From positions 1 to 47,727 of the forward strand of contig CAZALI010000008.1 of the NCBI GenBank assembly GCA_964486215.1: DNA of 47,727 nucleotides, in the 5' to 3' direction. Numbering within the stretch: position 1 is the first letter of the stretch; the number at the start of each line of letters is the position of its first letter. This DNA is from RUG343 sp964486215 (GTDB taxonomy: Bacteria; Bacillota_I; Bacilli_A; RF39; UBA660). Positions 36,320 to 44,712 of this stretch are shown here, in pieces. The notes beneath the pieces were generated by a model. The model saw only the letters and a list, made by a program, of their open reading frames with translations. It had not been told where the DNA came from and ran no database searches. A program made the translations under genes and the position numbers.

Positions 36320-37948
36320 ATGAAAAAAATATTTTTACTATTACTATTAATATTATTAATGCCCATACTAGTAAATGCCGAAGAAATAAGTATAAAAACT
36401 AATGTATCTTTAATAGGCAAAGAACTAGAAAAAGATGAATTTAGTTTTGAATTAAAAGATAAAGATGGAAAAGTACTACAAACAAAACAAAATGATTTAG
36501 AAGGTAACGTAGTATTTGATCCAATAAATTTAACAGAAGAAAAGGAATATATTTACTCTATTGAGGAAGTAAATTTAAAAAAGAGTGGATACACTTATGA
36601 TAATAATAAAGTATATGTAAAAGTTAATCTCTCATCAGGAGAAACGACAGTAAGCTATTATAAAAAAGGTTCTATCGAAGAGCAGATGAATAAAGAAGTA
36701 CCAAAATATGAAACAAGTAAAGCCTATCACGCAACAGAAGAAGAGTTAGATGGCGATGCCTATGCTGTATTTGACTATGAAAGCCAAGTAATGTACTTTA
36801 GAAGAATTAAAGATTTAGATACTAGTAATTTTACATCTCAATTTGATGATACAAGACCATTTAATAAAAATAGAGCTGTAGATGAAGCCAATCACTTGGC
36901 ATACTATAAAGATTTAGAAACAAATAAAAATCTTTTTCAGAACGTCTTTTCTGAAGGCTACAATGCTAAAATGGTTAAAAAGGTAGTATTTGAAGATGCT
37001 TTTAAACCAACTTTTTCAGATGGTACAGGCTTATTCGCTGATTTCTCAAATAGAATTGAAGAAGTTGACTTCTCTCACTTTGACTCATCTAATATTACAA
37101 ATATGACTAGGATGTTTGAAATGGTCCAAATAAAATCATTAGATTTAAGTTCTTTTGAGACAAGCCAAGTAACAGATATGAGTGAAATGTTTAAAAATGC
37201 TAAAATAGAAGAAATAGATATAACATCTTTTAGTGCTGCTAATTTGGAACGTACTTATTATATGTTTACTTATAATACAGAACTAGTTACTTTAAAAATA
37301 TCTAGTAAATTTAGTACAGATAAAGTAACTAATATGCAAGGAATGTTTAATACTACGCCAAAATTAGAGTTATTAGATTTATCATGGTTAAAAGCTAATG
37401 AAAATACTAATGCAGAAAGTCTTTTCCATACTTGCGGATTAAAGTATATTGATTTATCACATTGGAAATTTAAAAATGGTAGTGGAAATAGACGAAGTGT
37501 TTTCGCAACATCATTTATGAATACTAATAATCTTATATACTTAGATATTTCTAATCTAACCTCAGATCCTTGTGGGGCATATGCTAGTAGTGACTTTGGA
37601 CTTAGGGACACTATAAAAGTTATTAAGATGAGTAATGAATATAATTTAAGTGGGCGCATGACATCTAGTAGCAATAGAACATTTTATAATGAAAATATTA
37701 ATGATTTTACTAATGACATAGCTACTAATAGTGACAGCTGTGAATATAAAGCTGGTGGAGTATATTTAAACATCACAGATGAAGGAGGAGACTTTACCAA
37801 TTACTATGAAAAAATAATTAATCCAGACAAAAAGAATAATATAATAGTAAATCCTAAAACTATAAGTACATCAATCATCTTACTTTTACTACTAATAGCA
37901 ATGATAGTAGTACCAACACTAAATAAGAAGTTAGAAAAGCATAATTAA
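36320..37948 (+). CDS. Surface protein with pilin-type (Spy0128-like) domain, BspA/DUF285 repeats and NPKT anchor
   Basis: The 542-residue protein has a signal peptide (KKIFLLLLLILLMPILVNA), an N-terminal pilin-like domain (about residues 22-110, with FSFELKDKDGKVLQTKQND as in Spy0128/FctA folds), then DUF285/BspA-type repeats (about 225-400) such as FDSSNITNMTRMFE and FETSQVTDMSEMF, and a C-terminal helix with a basic tail. NPKT (37850-37861) sits just before the helix. Such proteins are typical adhesins. The DUF285 family is widespread in gut Firmicutes and Mollicutes. It follows the ATPase gene by eight bases with AGGAGG. Confidence 0.9.
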   Translation: MKKIFLLLLLILLMPILVNAEEISIKTNVSLIGKELEKDEFSFELKDKDGKVLQTKQNDLEGNVVFDPINLTEEKEYIYSIEEVNLKKSGYTYDNNKVYVKVNLSSGETTVSYYKKGSIEEQMNKEVPKYETSKAYHATEEELDGDAYAVFDYESQVMYFRRIKDLDTSNFTSQFDDTRPFNKNRAVDEANHLAYYKDLETNKNLFQNVFSEGYNAKMVKKVVFEDAFKPTFSDGTGLFADFSNRIEEVDFSHFDSSNITNMTRMFEMVQIKSLDLSSFETSQVTDMSEMFKNAKIEEIDITSFSAANLERTYYMFTYNTELVTLKISSKFSTDKVTNMQGMFNTTPKLELLDLSWLKANENTNAESLFHTCGLKYIDLSHWKFKNGSGNRRSVFATSFMNTNNLIYLDISNLTSDPCGAYASSDFGLRDTIKVIKMSNEYNLSGRMTSSSNRTFYNENINDFTNDIATNSDSCEYKAGGVYLNITDEGGDFTNYYEKIINPDKKNNIIVNPKTISTSIILLLLLIAMIVVPTLNKKLEKHN

Positions 37949-37952
37949 AATA

Positions 37953-37984
37953 AAAAAGCCTAGTTCAAATTAACTAGGTTTTTT
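37953..37984 (+). terminator. Terminator after the DUF285 surface protein
   Basis: CCTAGTT and AACTAGG form the core stem around CAAATT, extended by A and T tracts. Confidence 0.8.
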
Positions 37985-38024
37985 GATGCTTTTTAATTGG
38001 GCATACATCATAACACATTATAGT

Positions 38025-38912
38025 CTAATTATCTAGATGATCAATAGCATATTGTGCTTCTGAAGCAGTAAACTTTTCACCATATTCCGAAATGAGTTGT
38101 TCATAAATTGCATTCTTAGACATACTCATAGTATCACGATATGATTTAGCTTTAGCTAAAGCATTAGCATTATAGTCAGCTTTTAAATTGTCTATTGCAT
38201 ATTGAGCAGAAGCAGCATCAAAACCTTCTCCATATTCTGATGTTAGTTGATCATAAATACCTCTTTTTGACATATGCATTAAACTTGAATAACTTTCTGC
38301 TTTCTTCAAAGCATTGCGCATCTCTATAGTAGGTTCTTTTCCTAATGAATATTTTATAGTTATTGATTCACCTTCATATATTTTTTTGCCAGCTGTAACA
38401 CTTTGACTTATGAATTTATCTTTAGCTACTGTATCAGAATACTCAGTACTATAGATACATTTAACTTTCTTTTCACTACACCAAGAGTCAATATCAGCTT
38501 TTGTCATAGTACTAAAATCAATAATCTCAACAGGGTTCTTTTTAACTATAGGATTATTTTTACTATTAGTACTATCAGTTGAAGTTCCAGATTCACTACT
38601 ACCACTACTTGTAATAACAAGTAGGAAAAAAATGGCAAAAACAATTGATACAATTATTTTAAAGTTTTTCTTTAGCTCTGGATGGAATTTCCACATTATA
38701 AATATTCCTACTGGTGAAAATAGTACTAAAGTAACCCACATAAACCAGATTTCTTTGTAAAATTCATTTTTAACAGGCTCACTGCTTTTTGTAGATTTTT
38801 TTTCTTCTTTTTCTACTTTCTTAAGTTTTATTTGTCTCCCACATTTTGGACAGACTATACATTCACTATCAATTTCTTCACCACAGAATTTGCAAAATTT
38901 TTTATCTTTCAT
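38025..38912 (-). CDS. Zinc-ribbon membrane protein with PASTA and two Ltp repeats
   Basis: The 295-residue protein begins with a zinc ribbon (CKFCGEE and CPKCGRQ), has two membrane helices (about residues 54-72 and 82-100), then an extracellular PASTA-like domain (about 132-195) and two Ltp (PF07553) repeats at the C-terminus (ALKKAESYSSLMHMSKRGIYDQL and AKAKSYRDTMSMSKNAIYEQL, each ending SEYGExF...AQYAIDxL). Ltp domains occur in host surface proteins and in a phage lipoprotein that blocks superinfection. AAGGAGTGATAAT precedes the ATG. It probably shares a transcript with the TM2 gene. Confidence 0.85.
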   Translation of the reverse strand: MKDKKFCKFCGEEIDSECIVCPKCGRQIKLKKVEKEEKKSTKSSEPVKNEFYKEIWFMWVTLVLFSPVGIFIMWKFHPELKKNFKIIVSIVFAIFFLLVITSSGSSESGTSTDSTNSKNNPIVKKNPVEIIDFSTMTKADIDSWCSEKKVKCIYSTEYSDTVAKDKFISQSVTAGKKIYEGESITIKYSLGKEPTIEMRNALKKAESYSSLMHMSKRGIYDQLTSEYGEGFDAASAQYAIDNLKADYNANALAKAKSYRDTMSMSKNAIYEQLISEYGEKFTASEAQYAIDHLDN

Positions 38913-38923
38913 ATTATCACTCC

Positions 38924-39286
38924 TTAAACATAATATGGATTAGGTCTGCACAATATAATAATAAAGTCAACTATAACTCCAATTCCACATAAGCCAAAAG
39001 TAAACAAATACAATATACCTAGTCCTGATTTGTTTTCATAAAATTTATGTGCACCAAAATAGCCAAGAAATACGCAAAGGAGCAAAGCTACCCATTTATC
39101 ACATTTCTTCTGACTAATTCCAACAGTATTAGATACCATATTTGTATTGTTAATAACCACTTGTGGAGACTCGTCATCATCTTTCGTTTTTAAATCTTTA
39201 ATTTGTGCACCACACTTAGGACAAATGACTGAATCTTTATGTACTTTATTTCCACATTTTTCACAAAACAAAAATTCCTCTTCCAT
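38924..39286 (-). CDS. Zinc-ribbon TM2 domain protein
   Basis: The 120-residue protein has an N-terminal zinc ribbon (CEKCGNK and CPKCGAQ), a polar linker, and a C-terminal TM2 domain of two helices (LLLCVFLGYFGAHKFYE and the last 25 residues) with the usual GxxGAHxFY motif. Function is unknown. AGAAAGGAGAG is the ribosome binding site. It is the first gene of a two-gene minus-strand unit; the downstream partner has the same ribbon and may interact with it. Confidence 0.85.
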   Translation of the reverse strand: MEEEFLFCEKCGNKVHKDSVICPKCGAQIKDLKTKDDDESPQVVINNTNMVSNTVGISQKKCDKWVALLLCVFLGYFGAHKFYENKSGLGILYLFTFGLCGIGVIVDFIIILCRPNPYYV

Positions 39287-39307
39287 AATACTCTCCTTTC
39301 TATTATC

Positions 39308-39336
39308 ATTCTAGCACCAAATATTTAAAAAGTGAA
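39308..39336 (-). promoter_or_regulatory. Promoter of the zinc-ribbon pair
   Basis: On the minus strand TTCACT (39336-39331) and TAGAAT (39313-39308) are 17 bases apart. Confidence 0.5.
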
Positions 39337-39380
39337 TACAAATAATATTCAAAATTAGAATATATAAAATAGTTAGATAT

Positions 39381-39407
39381 TATACTACAATTTTCTTATA
39401 AGAAGGT
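39381..39407 (+). promoter_or_regulatory. -10 and ribosome binding site of the RHH gene
   Basis: TATACT at 39381-39386, then AGAAGGTG before ATG 39413. Confidence 0.4.
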
Positions 39408-39412
39408 GTATT

Positions 39413-39613
39413 ATGTCTAAATTTAAACCTGTAAAAAACGAAAAAGTAGTTATATCTATGAGAATAGATAAAGATAAGCTAAATATTATAGATGAAATAT
39501 CTAAAAGAATTGATATTAGTAGAAATGAAGTTATTAATCAGTGCTTAGAATATGCTATTACAAATTCAGATTTTCAAGATAAGAAAGTATACATAGATAG
39601 AAACAGCAATTAG
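39413..39613 (+). CDS. Small ribbon-helix-helix (CopG/Arc-type) protein
   Basis: The 66-residue basic protein has an N-terminal strand (EKVVISMRIDKDKLNIID) followed by two helices (EISKRIDISRNEVINQCLEYAIT), the ribbon-helix-helix layout of small DNA-binding repressors. No toxin partner is adjacent. It has its own terminator. It could regulate itself or the divergent zinc-ribbon pair; that is inference. Confidence 0.7.
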   Translation: MSKFKPVKNEKVVISMRIDKDKLNIIDEISKRIDISRNEVINQCLEYAITNSDFQDKKVYIDRNSN

Positions 39614-39624
39614 CTGTTTTTTTA
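39602..39624 (+). terminator. Terminator after the RHH gene
   Basis: AAACAGC and GCTGTTT form a perfect stem around the stop codon, followed by a run of T. Confidence 0.85.
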
Positions 39625-39655
39625 ATTTACTATTTTAATTATCGAAAAAATGTTC

Positions 39656-39675
39656 TATAATATAAAAAGAGGTGG
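39656..39675 (+). promoter_or_regulatory. dinB promoter -10 and ribosome binding site
   Basis: TATAAT at 39656-39661 and AGAGGTGG at 39668-39675 precede ATG 39680. Confidence 0.55.
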
Positions 39676-39679
39676 TTAC

Positions 39680-40885
39680 ATGAAAAGAATTATATTTCAT
39701 ATAGATGTTAATAATGCTTTTTTATCATGGACTGCCGTAAAAAGATTAAATGAAGGTCATAAGACAGATATACGTACTATACCTTCTATTATTGGTGGAG
39801 ATGAAAAACAAAGACATGGCATAGTACTAGCTAAATCTCCTGTAGCTAAAAAGATGGGTATTAAAAGTGCTATGACATTATATGAAGCAAGAAAAATATG
39901 CAAAGACTTAAAAGTATATCCACCAGACTATTATTGGTATCAAGAAGAATCAGAAAAGCTAATGAAATATTTAAGGAATTATTCTCCATCATTAGAGCAA
40001 TATTCTATTGATGAATGCTTCCTAGACATGACAGGTACAGATTATCTATATAAAGATTATATAAAACTAGCTTATGAGATAAAAGACAACATAAAAAAGA
40101 AATTTGGTTTTACTGTGAATATTGGTGTAGCTGAGAATAAACTATGTGCTAAGATGGCATCAGACTTTGAAAAACCAGATAGAGTACACACACTATTTCC
40201 AGATGAAATAGCTAAAAAGATGTGGCCCTTAGATATAGGAGAGTTATTCATGGTAGGTAAAAGTACTACTAAAGAATTAAAAGAGATGGGTATTAAAACA
40301 ATAGAAGATCTAGCCAGAACAGATGAAAAGAAGTTAACTAGGAAGTTTAAAAGTATGGGCAAATATCTTCATGAAGCATCTCTCGGTATAGATGCATCAG
40401 TTGTAGAAAGTGAAGCTCATGAATGTAAAAGTATAAGTGTAGAAAGAACTTTAAGATCAGATACTAGTGATGTGGATAAACTAAAAAACATTATTCACAG
40501 AGAAACATTAAATGTAACTAGAGAATTAAGAAATAAAAAGTTATACACAAAAACTGTGGGAATTATTTATAAAGATATAAATTTTAAGAGATATTCTGCT
40601 CAAAGTACCTTAGATTCTCCAAGTAATAATGATAAAGTAATATATGAAAAGATGTTAGAAGTCTTTGATAATTCTTATAAAGATGAACCAATAAGACTAC
40701 TAGGAGTAAAACTAGCTAATCTAACTAATCATAAGAATTCACAAGTATCTATCTTTGATATGGATGATGGAGAAGAAGTAGATACCTTCCAAGAAACTTT
40801 AGATAACATAAATAATAAATTTGGAAAATCATTAATTGAACCTGCTTCTTTAAAAATAATTGATAAAAAAAATAAAAATAGTTAA
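39680..40885 (+). CDS. dinB: DNA polymerase IV (Y family)
   Basis: Y-family polymerases copy damaged templates. ATG 39680 follows AGAGGTGG; an earlier ATG at 39650 lies before it. The 401-residue protein has the first metal motif FHIDVNNAFLSW, RHGIVLAKSPVAKK, the catalytic YSIDECFLDMTG, NIGVAENKLCAKMASDFEKP, a thumb helix-hairpin (MVGKSTTKELKEMGI) and a little-finger domain. QVSIFD near the end resembles the beta-clamp binding motif. It has its own promoter and terminator. Confidence 0.93.
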   Translation: MKRIIFHIDVNNAFLSWTAVKRLNEGHKTDIRTIPSIIGGDEKQRHGIVLAKSPVAKKMGIKSAMTLYEARKICKDLKVYPPDYYWYQEESEKLMKYLRNYSPSLEQYSIDECFLDMTGTDYLYKDYIKLAYEIKDNIKKKFGFTVNIGVAENKLCAKMASDFEKPDRVHTLFPDEIAKKMWPLDIGELFMVGKSTTKELKEMGIKTIEDLARTDEKKLTRKFKSMGKYLHEASLGIDASVVESEAHECKSISVERTLRSDTSDVDKLKNIIHRETLNVTRELRNKKLYTKTVGIIYKDINFKRYSAQSTLDSPSNNDKVIYEKMLEVFDNSYKDEPIRLLGVKLANLTNHKNSQVSIFDMDDGEEVDTFQETLDNINNKFGKSLIEPASLKIIDKKNKNS

Positions 40886-40907
40886 ACACCAATTTAACTA
40901 TTTTTTT
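40874..40907 (+). terminator. Terminator after dinB
   Basis: AAATAGTTAAA and TTTAACTATTT pair around CACCAA, followed by T residues. Confidence 0.85.
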
Positions 40908-40937
40908 AAATTTTATTAAAAAAAATTAAAAAAAGCC

Positions 40938-40966
40938 TTGAAATATAAAGAAAACACTGATATAAT
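40938..40966 (+). promoter_or_regulatory. S10 operon promoter
   Basis: TTGAAA (40938-40943) and TATAAT (40961-40966) are 17 bases apart. Transcription would start near 40973 and give a leader of about 145 bases. Confidence 0.8.
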
Positions 40967-40972
40967 TTTTAA

Positions 40973-41120
40973 CGTGACTGCTTAGATGTGCGAGGTTGTC
41001 GATACACGAGGATAAGTTGTTAGTAAATTTAAAGAAAAATTTAAAATTTGCAATTCTTGGTATCGGGTTTTCGTAACGGAGCAAGTCTATACTAGATATA
41101 GGCGAAAGGAGGATTTTCGG
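40973..41120 (+). ncRNA. Structured 5' leader of the S10 operon, possible ribosomal-protein control element
   Basis: The leader contains no ORF and is more GC-mixed than other spacers. CGATAC (41000-41005) can pair with GTATCG (41060-41065), enclosing a smaller TAAATTT/AAATTTA hairpin. CTATA/TATAG (about 41087-41101) forms a hairpin shortly before the ribosome binding site. S10 leaders often bind L4 or another operon protein; a match to a known family cannot be tested here. Confidence 0.5.
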
Positions 41121-41438
41121 GTGGCAAAAGAAAAATTACGTATCAAAATAAAAGCTTACGACCATAGAATTCTTGATACAGCAGCTAAGAAAATTGTTGA
41201 AACAGTTAAAAGAACTGGAGGAGAAATCTCAGGACCAGTTCCTCTACCAACTGAAATCGAAAAATTTACAATTTTAAGAGCTGTTCATAAGTATAAGGAT
41301 TCTCGTGAACAATTTGAAATGCGTACACACAAAAGATTAATTGATATCAAAAATCCTAGTAAGGAAACAGTTGATGCACTAAATCACTTAGAATTACCTA
41401 GCGGATTAGATATCAAAATCCAAACAATATCAAAATAA
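41121..41438 (+). CDS. rpsJ: 30S ribosomal protein S10
   Basis: The 105-residue protein starts at GTG 41121 behind AAAGGAGG (41105-41112). Family marks are RIKIKAYDHRILD, SGPVPLPTEIEKFTIL and HKRLIDI. S10 belongs to the 30S head and also acts in antitermination as NusE. It is the first gene of the operon named after it. Confidence 0.97.
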   Translation: MAKEKLRIKIKAYDHRILDTAAKKIVETVKRTGGEISGPVPLPTEIEKFTILRAVHKYKDSREQFEMRTHKRLIDIKNPSKETVDALNHLELPSGLDIKIQTISK

Positions 41439-41453
41439 TAGGAGGAAATAGTA

Positions 41454-42251
41454 ATGAAAGGAATCTTAGGTAAAAAGATTGGAATGACCCAAGTATTTAC
41501 TGAAGAAGGTAAATTAGTTCCAGTTACTGTTATCGAAGTAGAACCTAACGTAATCACTCAAATCAAGACAGTTGAAAAAGATGGTTATGATGCTATTCAA
41601 TTAGCAACAGGTACTATGAAAGAAAAAAGCAGTAATAAACCAGCTATGGGTCACACTAAAAAGGCAAATACCGAACCTAAGCGCTTCTTAAAGGAAATCA
41701 GAGGAGTTAATCCAAGTGATTATAGTTTAGGTCAAACTTTAAAAGTAGAAGATGTATTTGCAGCAGGAGAAATGGTTGACGTAACAGGAATATCAAAGGG
41801 TAAAGGTTTCCAAGGTGTAATTAAACGTTGGAATCAATCACGTGGTCCTATGGGACACGGTTCAAAATATCATAGAGGAGTAGGTTCACTAGGAACAATG
41901 TTACCAATGCATGTCATTAAAGGTAAAAAGATGCCTGGACAAATGGGTAACGTTCAAAGAACTGTACAAAATCTAGAAGTAGTATCTATCGATACTGAAA
42001 ATAATGTCATTTTAATTAAAGGTAATGTACCTGGTCCAAAGAAATCATTTGTTATGATTCATGATTCAGTTAAAACTTCTAAAACAAAAGATGCTGCTAA
42101 GTTAATATCTTATGTTGAAGAAGTAGCTCCAGCAGAAGAAGTAGTTGAAGAAACTACAGAAGCTGTAGAAGCACCTGTTGAAGAACCAGTAGAAGAAACA
42201 CCTGCTGAAGAAGCAAAAGAAGAAACTACTGAAGAAAAGACTGAAGAATAA
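41454..42251 (+). CDS. rplC: 50S ribosomal protein L3 with acidic C-terminal tail
   Basis: L3 sits near the peptidyl transferase centre. Residues 1 to about 220 are a normal L3 (GKKIGMTQVF, GKGFQGVIKRW, GPMGHGSKYHRG). The remaining 45 residues, coded by 42114-42248, are a low-complexity tail built from Val/Pro/Thr/Glu, with about 20 Glu and two Lys. The protein has 265 residues, against about 210 usually. The tail follows the frame without a stop and uses the same codons as the core, so it is likely genuine. GGAGG is the ribosome binding site. Confidence 0.96.
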   Translation: MKGILGKKIGMTQVFTEEGKLVPVTVIEVEPNVITQIKTVEKDGYDAIQLATGTMKEKSSNKPAMGHTKKANTEPKRFLKEIRGVNPSDYSLGQTLKVEDVFAAGEMVDVTGISKGKGFQGVIKRWNQSRGPMGHGSKYHRGVGSLGTMLPMHVIKGKKMPGQMGNVQRTVQNLEVVSIDTENNVILIKGNVPGPKKSFVMIHDSVKTSKTKDAAKLISYVEEVAPAEEVVEETTEAVEAPVEEPVEETPAEEAKEETTEEKTEE

Positions 42252-42308
42252 AATCATCACAGAAATACAAGTTATTGGATATTAAAGTGATGAAAGGAGG
42301 AATCGTAG

Positions 42309-42935
42309 ATGAAAAAGCAAAAAGTTTTGAATCTAAAAGGTGAAGAATTAAAAGACATTAAATTAGAAGAAAATATTTTTGGTATTGAGCCAAACGAAAA
42401 TGTTCTAACTGATGCCGTTATATTAAGTTTAGCAGCATTAAGACAAGGAACACATAAAACTAAAAATCGTTCTGAAGTACGTGGCGGTGGAAGAAAGCCA
42501 TGGAAGCAAAAAGGAACAGGACATGCTCGTCAAGGATCTATAAGAGCTGTTCAATGGGTAGGTGGAGGAAGATATGGTACTCCAGTACCTAGAGATTATT
42601 CTAAGAAACAAAACAAGAAAGAAAGACGTTTAGCTTTATTAAGTGCTTTATCTAGTAAAGTAGCTGATAACGAATTAATGATAGTTGATAAGTTATCTCT
42701 AAAAGCACCTAAGACAAAAGATGCGCTAGAAATACTAGAAGGATTAAAGATAGCAGATAAGAAAGTATTAATAATTGTCAAAGAATTAGATGAAAATTTA
42801 ATCTTAGCAACTAGAAATCTTCAAAACGTTATCTTAATAGATGCTGATGAAGTAAACGTTCTAGACTTAGTAGCAACTAATGTTGTTCTTACAACAGAAG
42901 AAGCTATTAAAGAAATAGAGGAGGTGCTTAAATAA
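42309..42935 (+). CDS. rplD: 50S ribosomal protein L4
   Basis: The 208-residue protein has the L4 loop motif GGGRKPWKQKGTGHARQGS, which reaches the exit tunnel. L4 is the autogenous regulator of the S10 operon in several bacteria. AAAGGAGG precedes ATG 42309. Its stop overlaps the rplW start by one base (TAATG). Confidence 0.97.
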   Translation: MKKQKVLNLKGEELKDIKLEENIFGIEPNENVLTDAVILSLAALRQGTHKTKNRSEVRGGGRKPWKQKGTGHARQGSIRAVQWVGGGRYGTPVPRDYSKKQNKKERRLALLSALSSKVADNELMIVDKLSLKAPKTKDALEILEGLKIADKKVLIIVKELDENLILATRNLQNVILIDADEVNVLDLVATNVVLTTEEAIKEIEEVLK

Positions 42936-43219
42936 TGAAAGACACTAAGTATTTAGATATAATCAAAGCACCAATTATAACTGAAAAGTCTGAAGCTGAA
43001 AAAGCTAATGGAAAGTATACTTTCCTAGTAGATGAAAAAGCTAATAAGACTGAAATTAAAGAAGCTATACACAAATTATTTGATGTTAACGTAGAAACAA
43101 TAAAAACATTAAATATTAAAACAAAGAAAAAGAGAGTCGGTCGTTATACTGGACTAACAAATCGTGGAAAGAAAGCAATTGTTACTCTAAAAGCGGGCGA
43201 AACAATTGATCTTGGTTAG
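42935..43219 (+). CDS. rplW: 50S ribosomal protein L23
   Basis: The 94-residue protein has IIKAPIITEKSE near the start and KKKRVGRYTG. L23 lies at the tunnel exit and is a docking site for trigger factor and SRP. Start overlaps rplD. Confidence 0.97.
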   Translation: MKDTKYLDIIKAPIITEKSEAEKANGKYTFLVDEKANKTEIKEAIHKLFDVNVETIKTLNIKTKKKRVGRYTGLTNRGKKAIVTLKAGETIDLG

Positions 43220-43234
43220 AAGGAGGAATAAATC

Positions 43235-44062
43235 ATGGCAATAAAGAATTATAAACCTACTACACCAGGTCTAAGAAAGATGTCTACATTAGTCAATAAC
43301 GACATAACTACATCAAAACCAGAAAAGAGCTTATTAAAAGCTAAGAAGAATAATGCTGGTCGTAATAATAAAGGTAGAATTACTGTTCGTCATCAAGGCG
43401 GAGGAGTAAAGAGAAAATACCGTGTTATTGATTTTAAGAGAAATAAATTAAATGTACCTGGAAAAGTAGCAAGTATTGAATACGATCCAAATAGAACAGC
43501 CAATATTGCTTTAATAAATTACTTAGATGGAGAAAAGAAATATATCTTAGCTCCTAAAGATATTAAAGTAGGCGATGAAATTATATCTAGCGAAAATGCT
43601 GATATAAAACCAGGTAATGCCCTACCAATTATGAATATACCAGTTGGTACTGTTATTCATAATATTGAACTAAAACCTGGTAAAGGAGGAGAGATAGCAA
43701 GATCTGCTGGAACTTCTGCTCAAATATTAGGTAGAGAAGATAATTATGTTTTAATTCGTTTAGCTAGTGGAGAACAAAGAAAAGTTCTAGGAACTTGCTT
43801 TGCCACAGTCGGAGAAGTAGGTAATGAGGATTCATCATTAGTAAAGATCGGAAAAGCTGGTCGTAAACGTCATTTAGGTATTAGACCAACAGTACGTGGA
43901 TCTGCTATGAACCCTAATGATCACCCACATGGTGGTGGAGAAGGACGTGCACCAGTTGGACGTAAGTCACCAATGACACCTTGGGGTAAACCTGCACTTG
44001 GTATTAAAACTCGTAAGAAGAAAAGTACTGATAAATTAATCTTACGTCGTCGTAATGGTTAA
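43235..44062 (+). CDS. rplB: 50S ribosomal protein L2
   Basis: The 275-residue protein is full length and has KPTTPGLRKM, the RNA-binding HQGGGVKRKYR and the peptidyl-transferase-linked GSAMNPNDHPHGGGEG. AAGGAGG precedes the ATG. Confidence 0.97.
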   Translation: MAIKNYKPTTPGLRKMSTLVNNDITTSKPEKSLLKAKKNNAGRNNKGRITVRHQGGGVKRKYRVIDFKRNKLNVPGKVASIEYDPNRTANIALINYLDGEKKYILAPKDIKVGDEIISSENADIKPGNALPIMNIPVGTVIHNIELKPGKGGEIARSAGTSAQILGREDNYVLIRLASGEQRKVLGTCFATVGEVGNEDSSLVKIGKAGRKRHLGIRPTVRGSAMNPNDHPHGGGEGRAPVGRKSPMTPWGKPALGIKTRKKKSTDKLILRRRNG

Positions 44063-44079
44063 TTGGAAAGGAAGATAAT

Positions 44080-44343
44080 ATGGCAAGAAGTTTAAAAAAA
44101 GGACCTTACGTAGCTGAAAAGCTATTAAAGAAAGTTCAACAATTAAATGAAAATAACAAAAAAGAAGTTATTAAAACATGGTCACGTCGTTCAACTATTT
44201 TCCCAGATTTTATAGGACACACATTTGCTGTTCATAACGGAAAAGAGTTCATACCAGTATATGTTACAGAAGATATGGTTGGACACAAACTAGGAGAATT
44301 TGCATTAACTCGTAAATTTGGTGGACACGGATCAGATAAATAA
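44080..44343 (+). CDS. rpsS: 30S ribosomal protein S19
   Basis: The 87-residue protein has the typical MARSLKKGPYV start, TWSRRSTIFPDFIGHT and HKLGEFALTRKFGGH. It binds 16S rRNA in the head with S13. Confidence 0.97.
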   Translation: MARSLKKGPYVAEKLLKKVQQLNENNKKEVIKTWSRRSTIFPDFIGHTFAVHNGKEFIPVYVTEDMVGHKLGEFALTRKFGGHGSDK

Positions 44344-44361
44344 TATTGGGAGGAATAAAAT

Positions 44362-44697
44362 ATGGAAGCAAAAGCAATTGCTAAAGGACTTAGAGTTTCA
44401 CCATATAGAGCAAGATTAATTGCAACTCTAATCCGTGGCAAAAAAGTTGATGAAGCTCTTTCAATTTTAAACAATATTAATAGTAAGTCAGCTAGGTTGA
44501 CTAAAAAAGTTTTAGACTCAGCTATTGCTAATGCTGTTAATAATGAAAAAGCCGATCAAAAAACTTTATATATAAAAGAAGCAAGAGTAGATGCTGGTCC
44601 AGTTATGAAACGTACTTTAATAGATTCTCGTTCTCATATCGGACACAAGGATCACAGAACTAGTCACATTGTCATTACGGTGGCTACAAAAAACTAA
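44362..44697 (+). CDS. rplV: 50S ribosomal protein L22
   Basis: The 111-residue protein starts MEAKAIAKGLRVSPYRARL and ends with the conserved beta-hairpin region AGPVMKRTLIDSR and SHIVITV, which lines the exit tunnel. GGGAGG is the ribosome binding site. Confidence 0.97.
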   Translation: MEAKAIAKGLRVSPYRARLIATLIRGKKVDEALSILNNINSKSARLTKKVLDSAIANAVNNEKADQKTLYIKEARVDAGPVMKRTLIDSRSHIGHKDHRTSHIVITVATKN

Positions 44698-44712
44698 TAA
44701 GGAGGAAACAGT

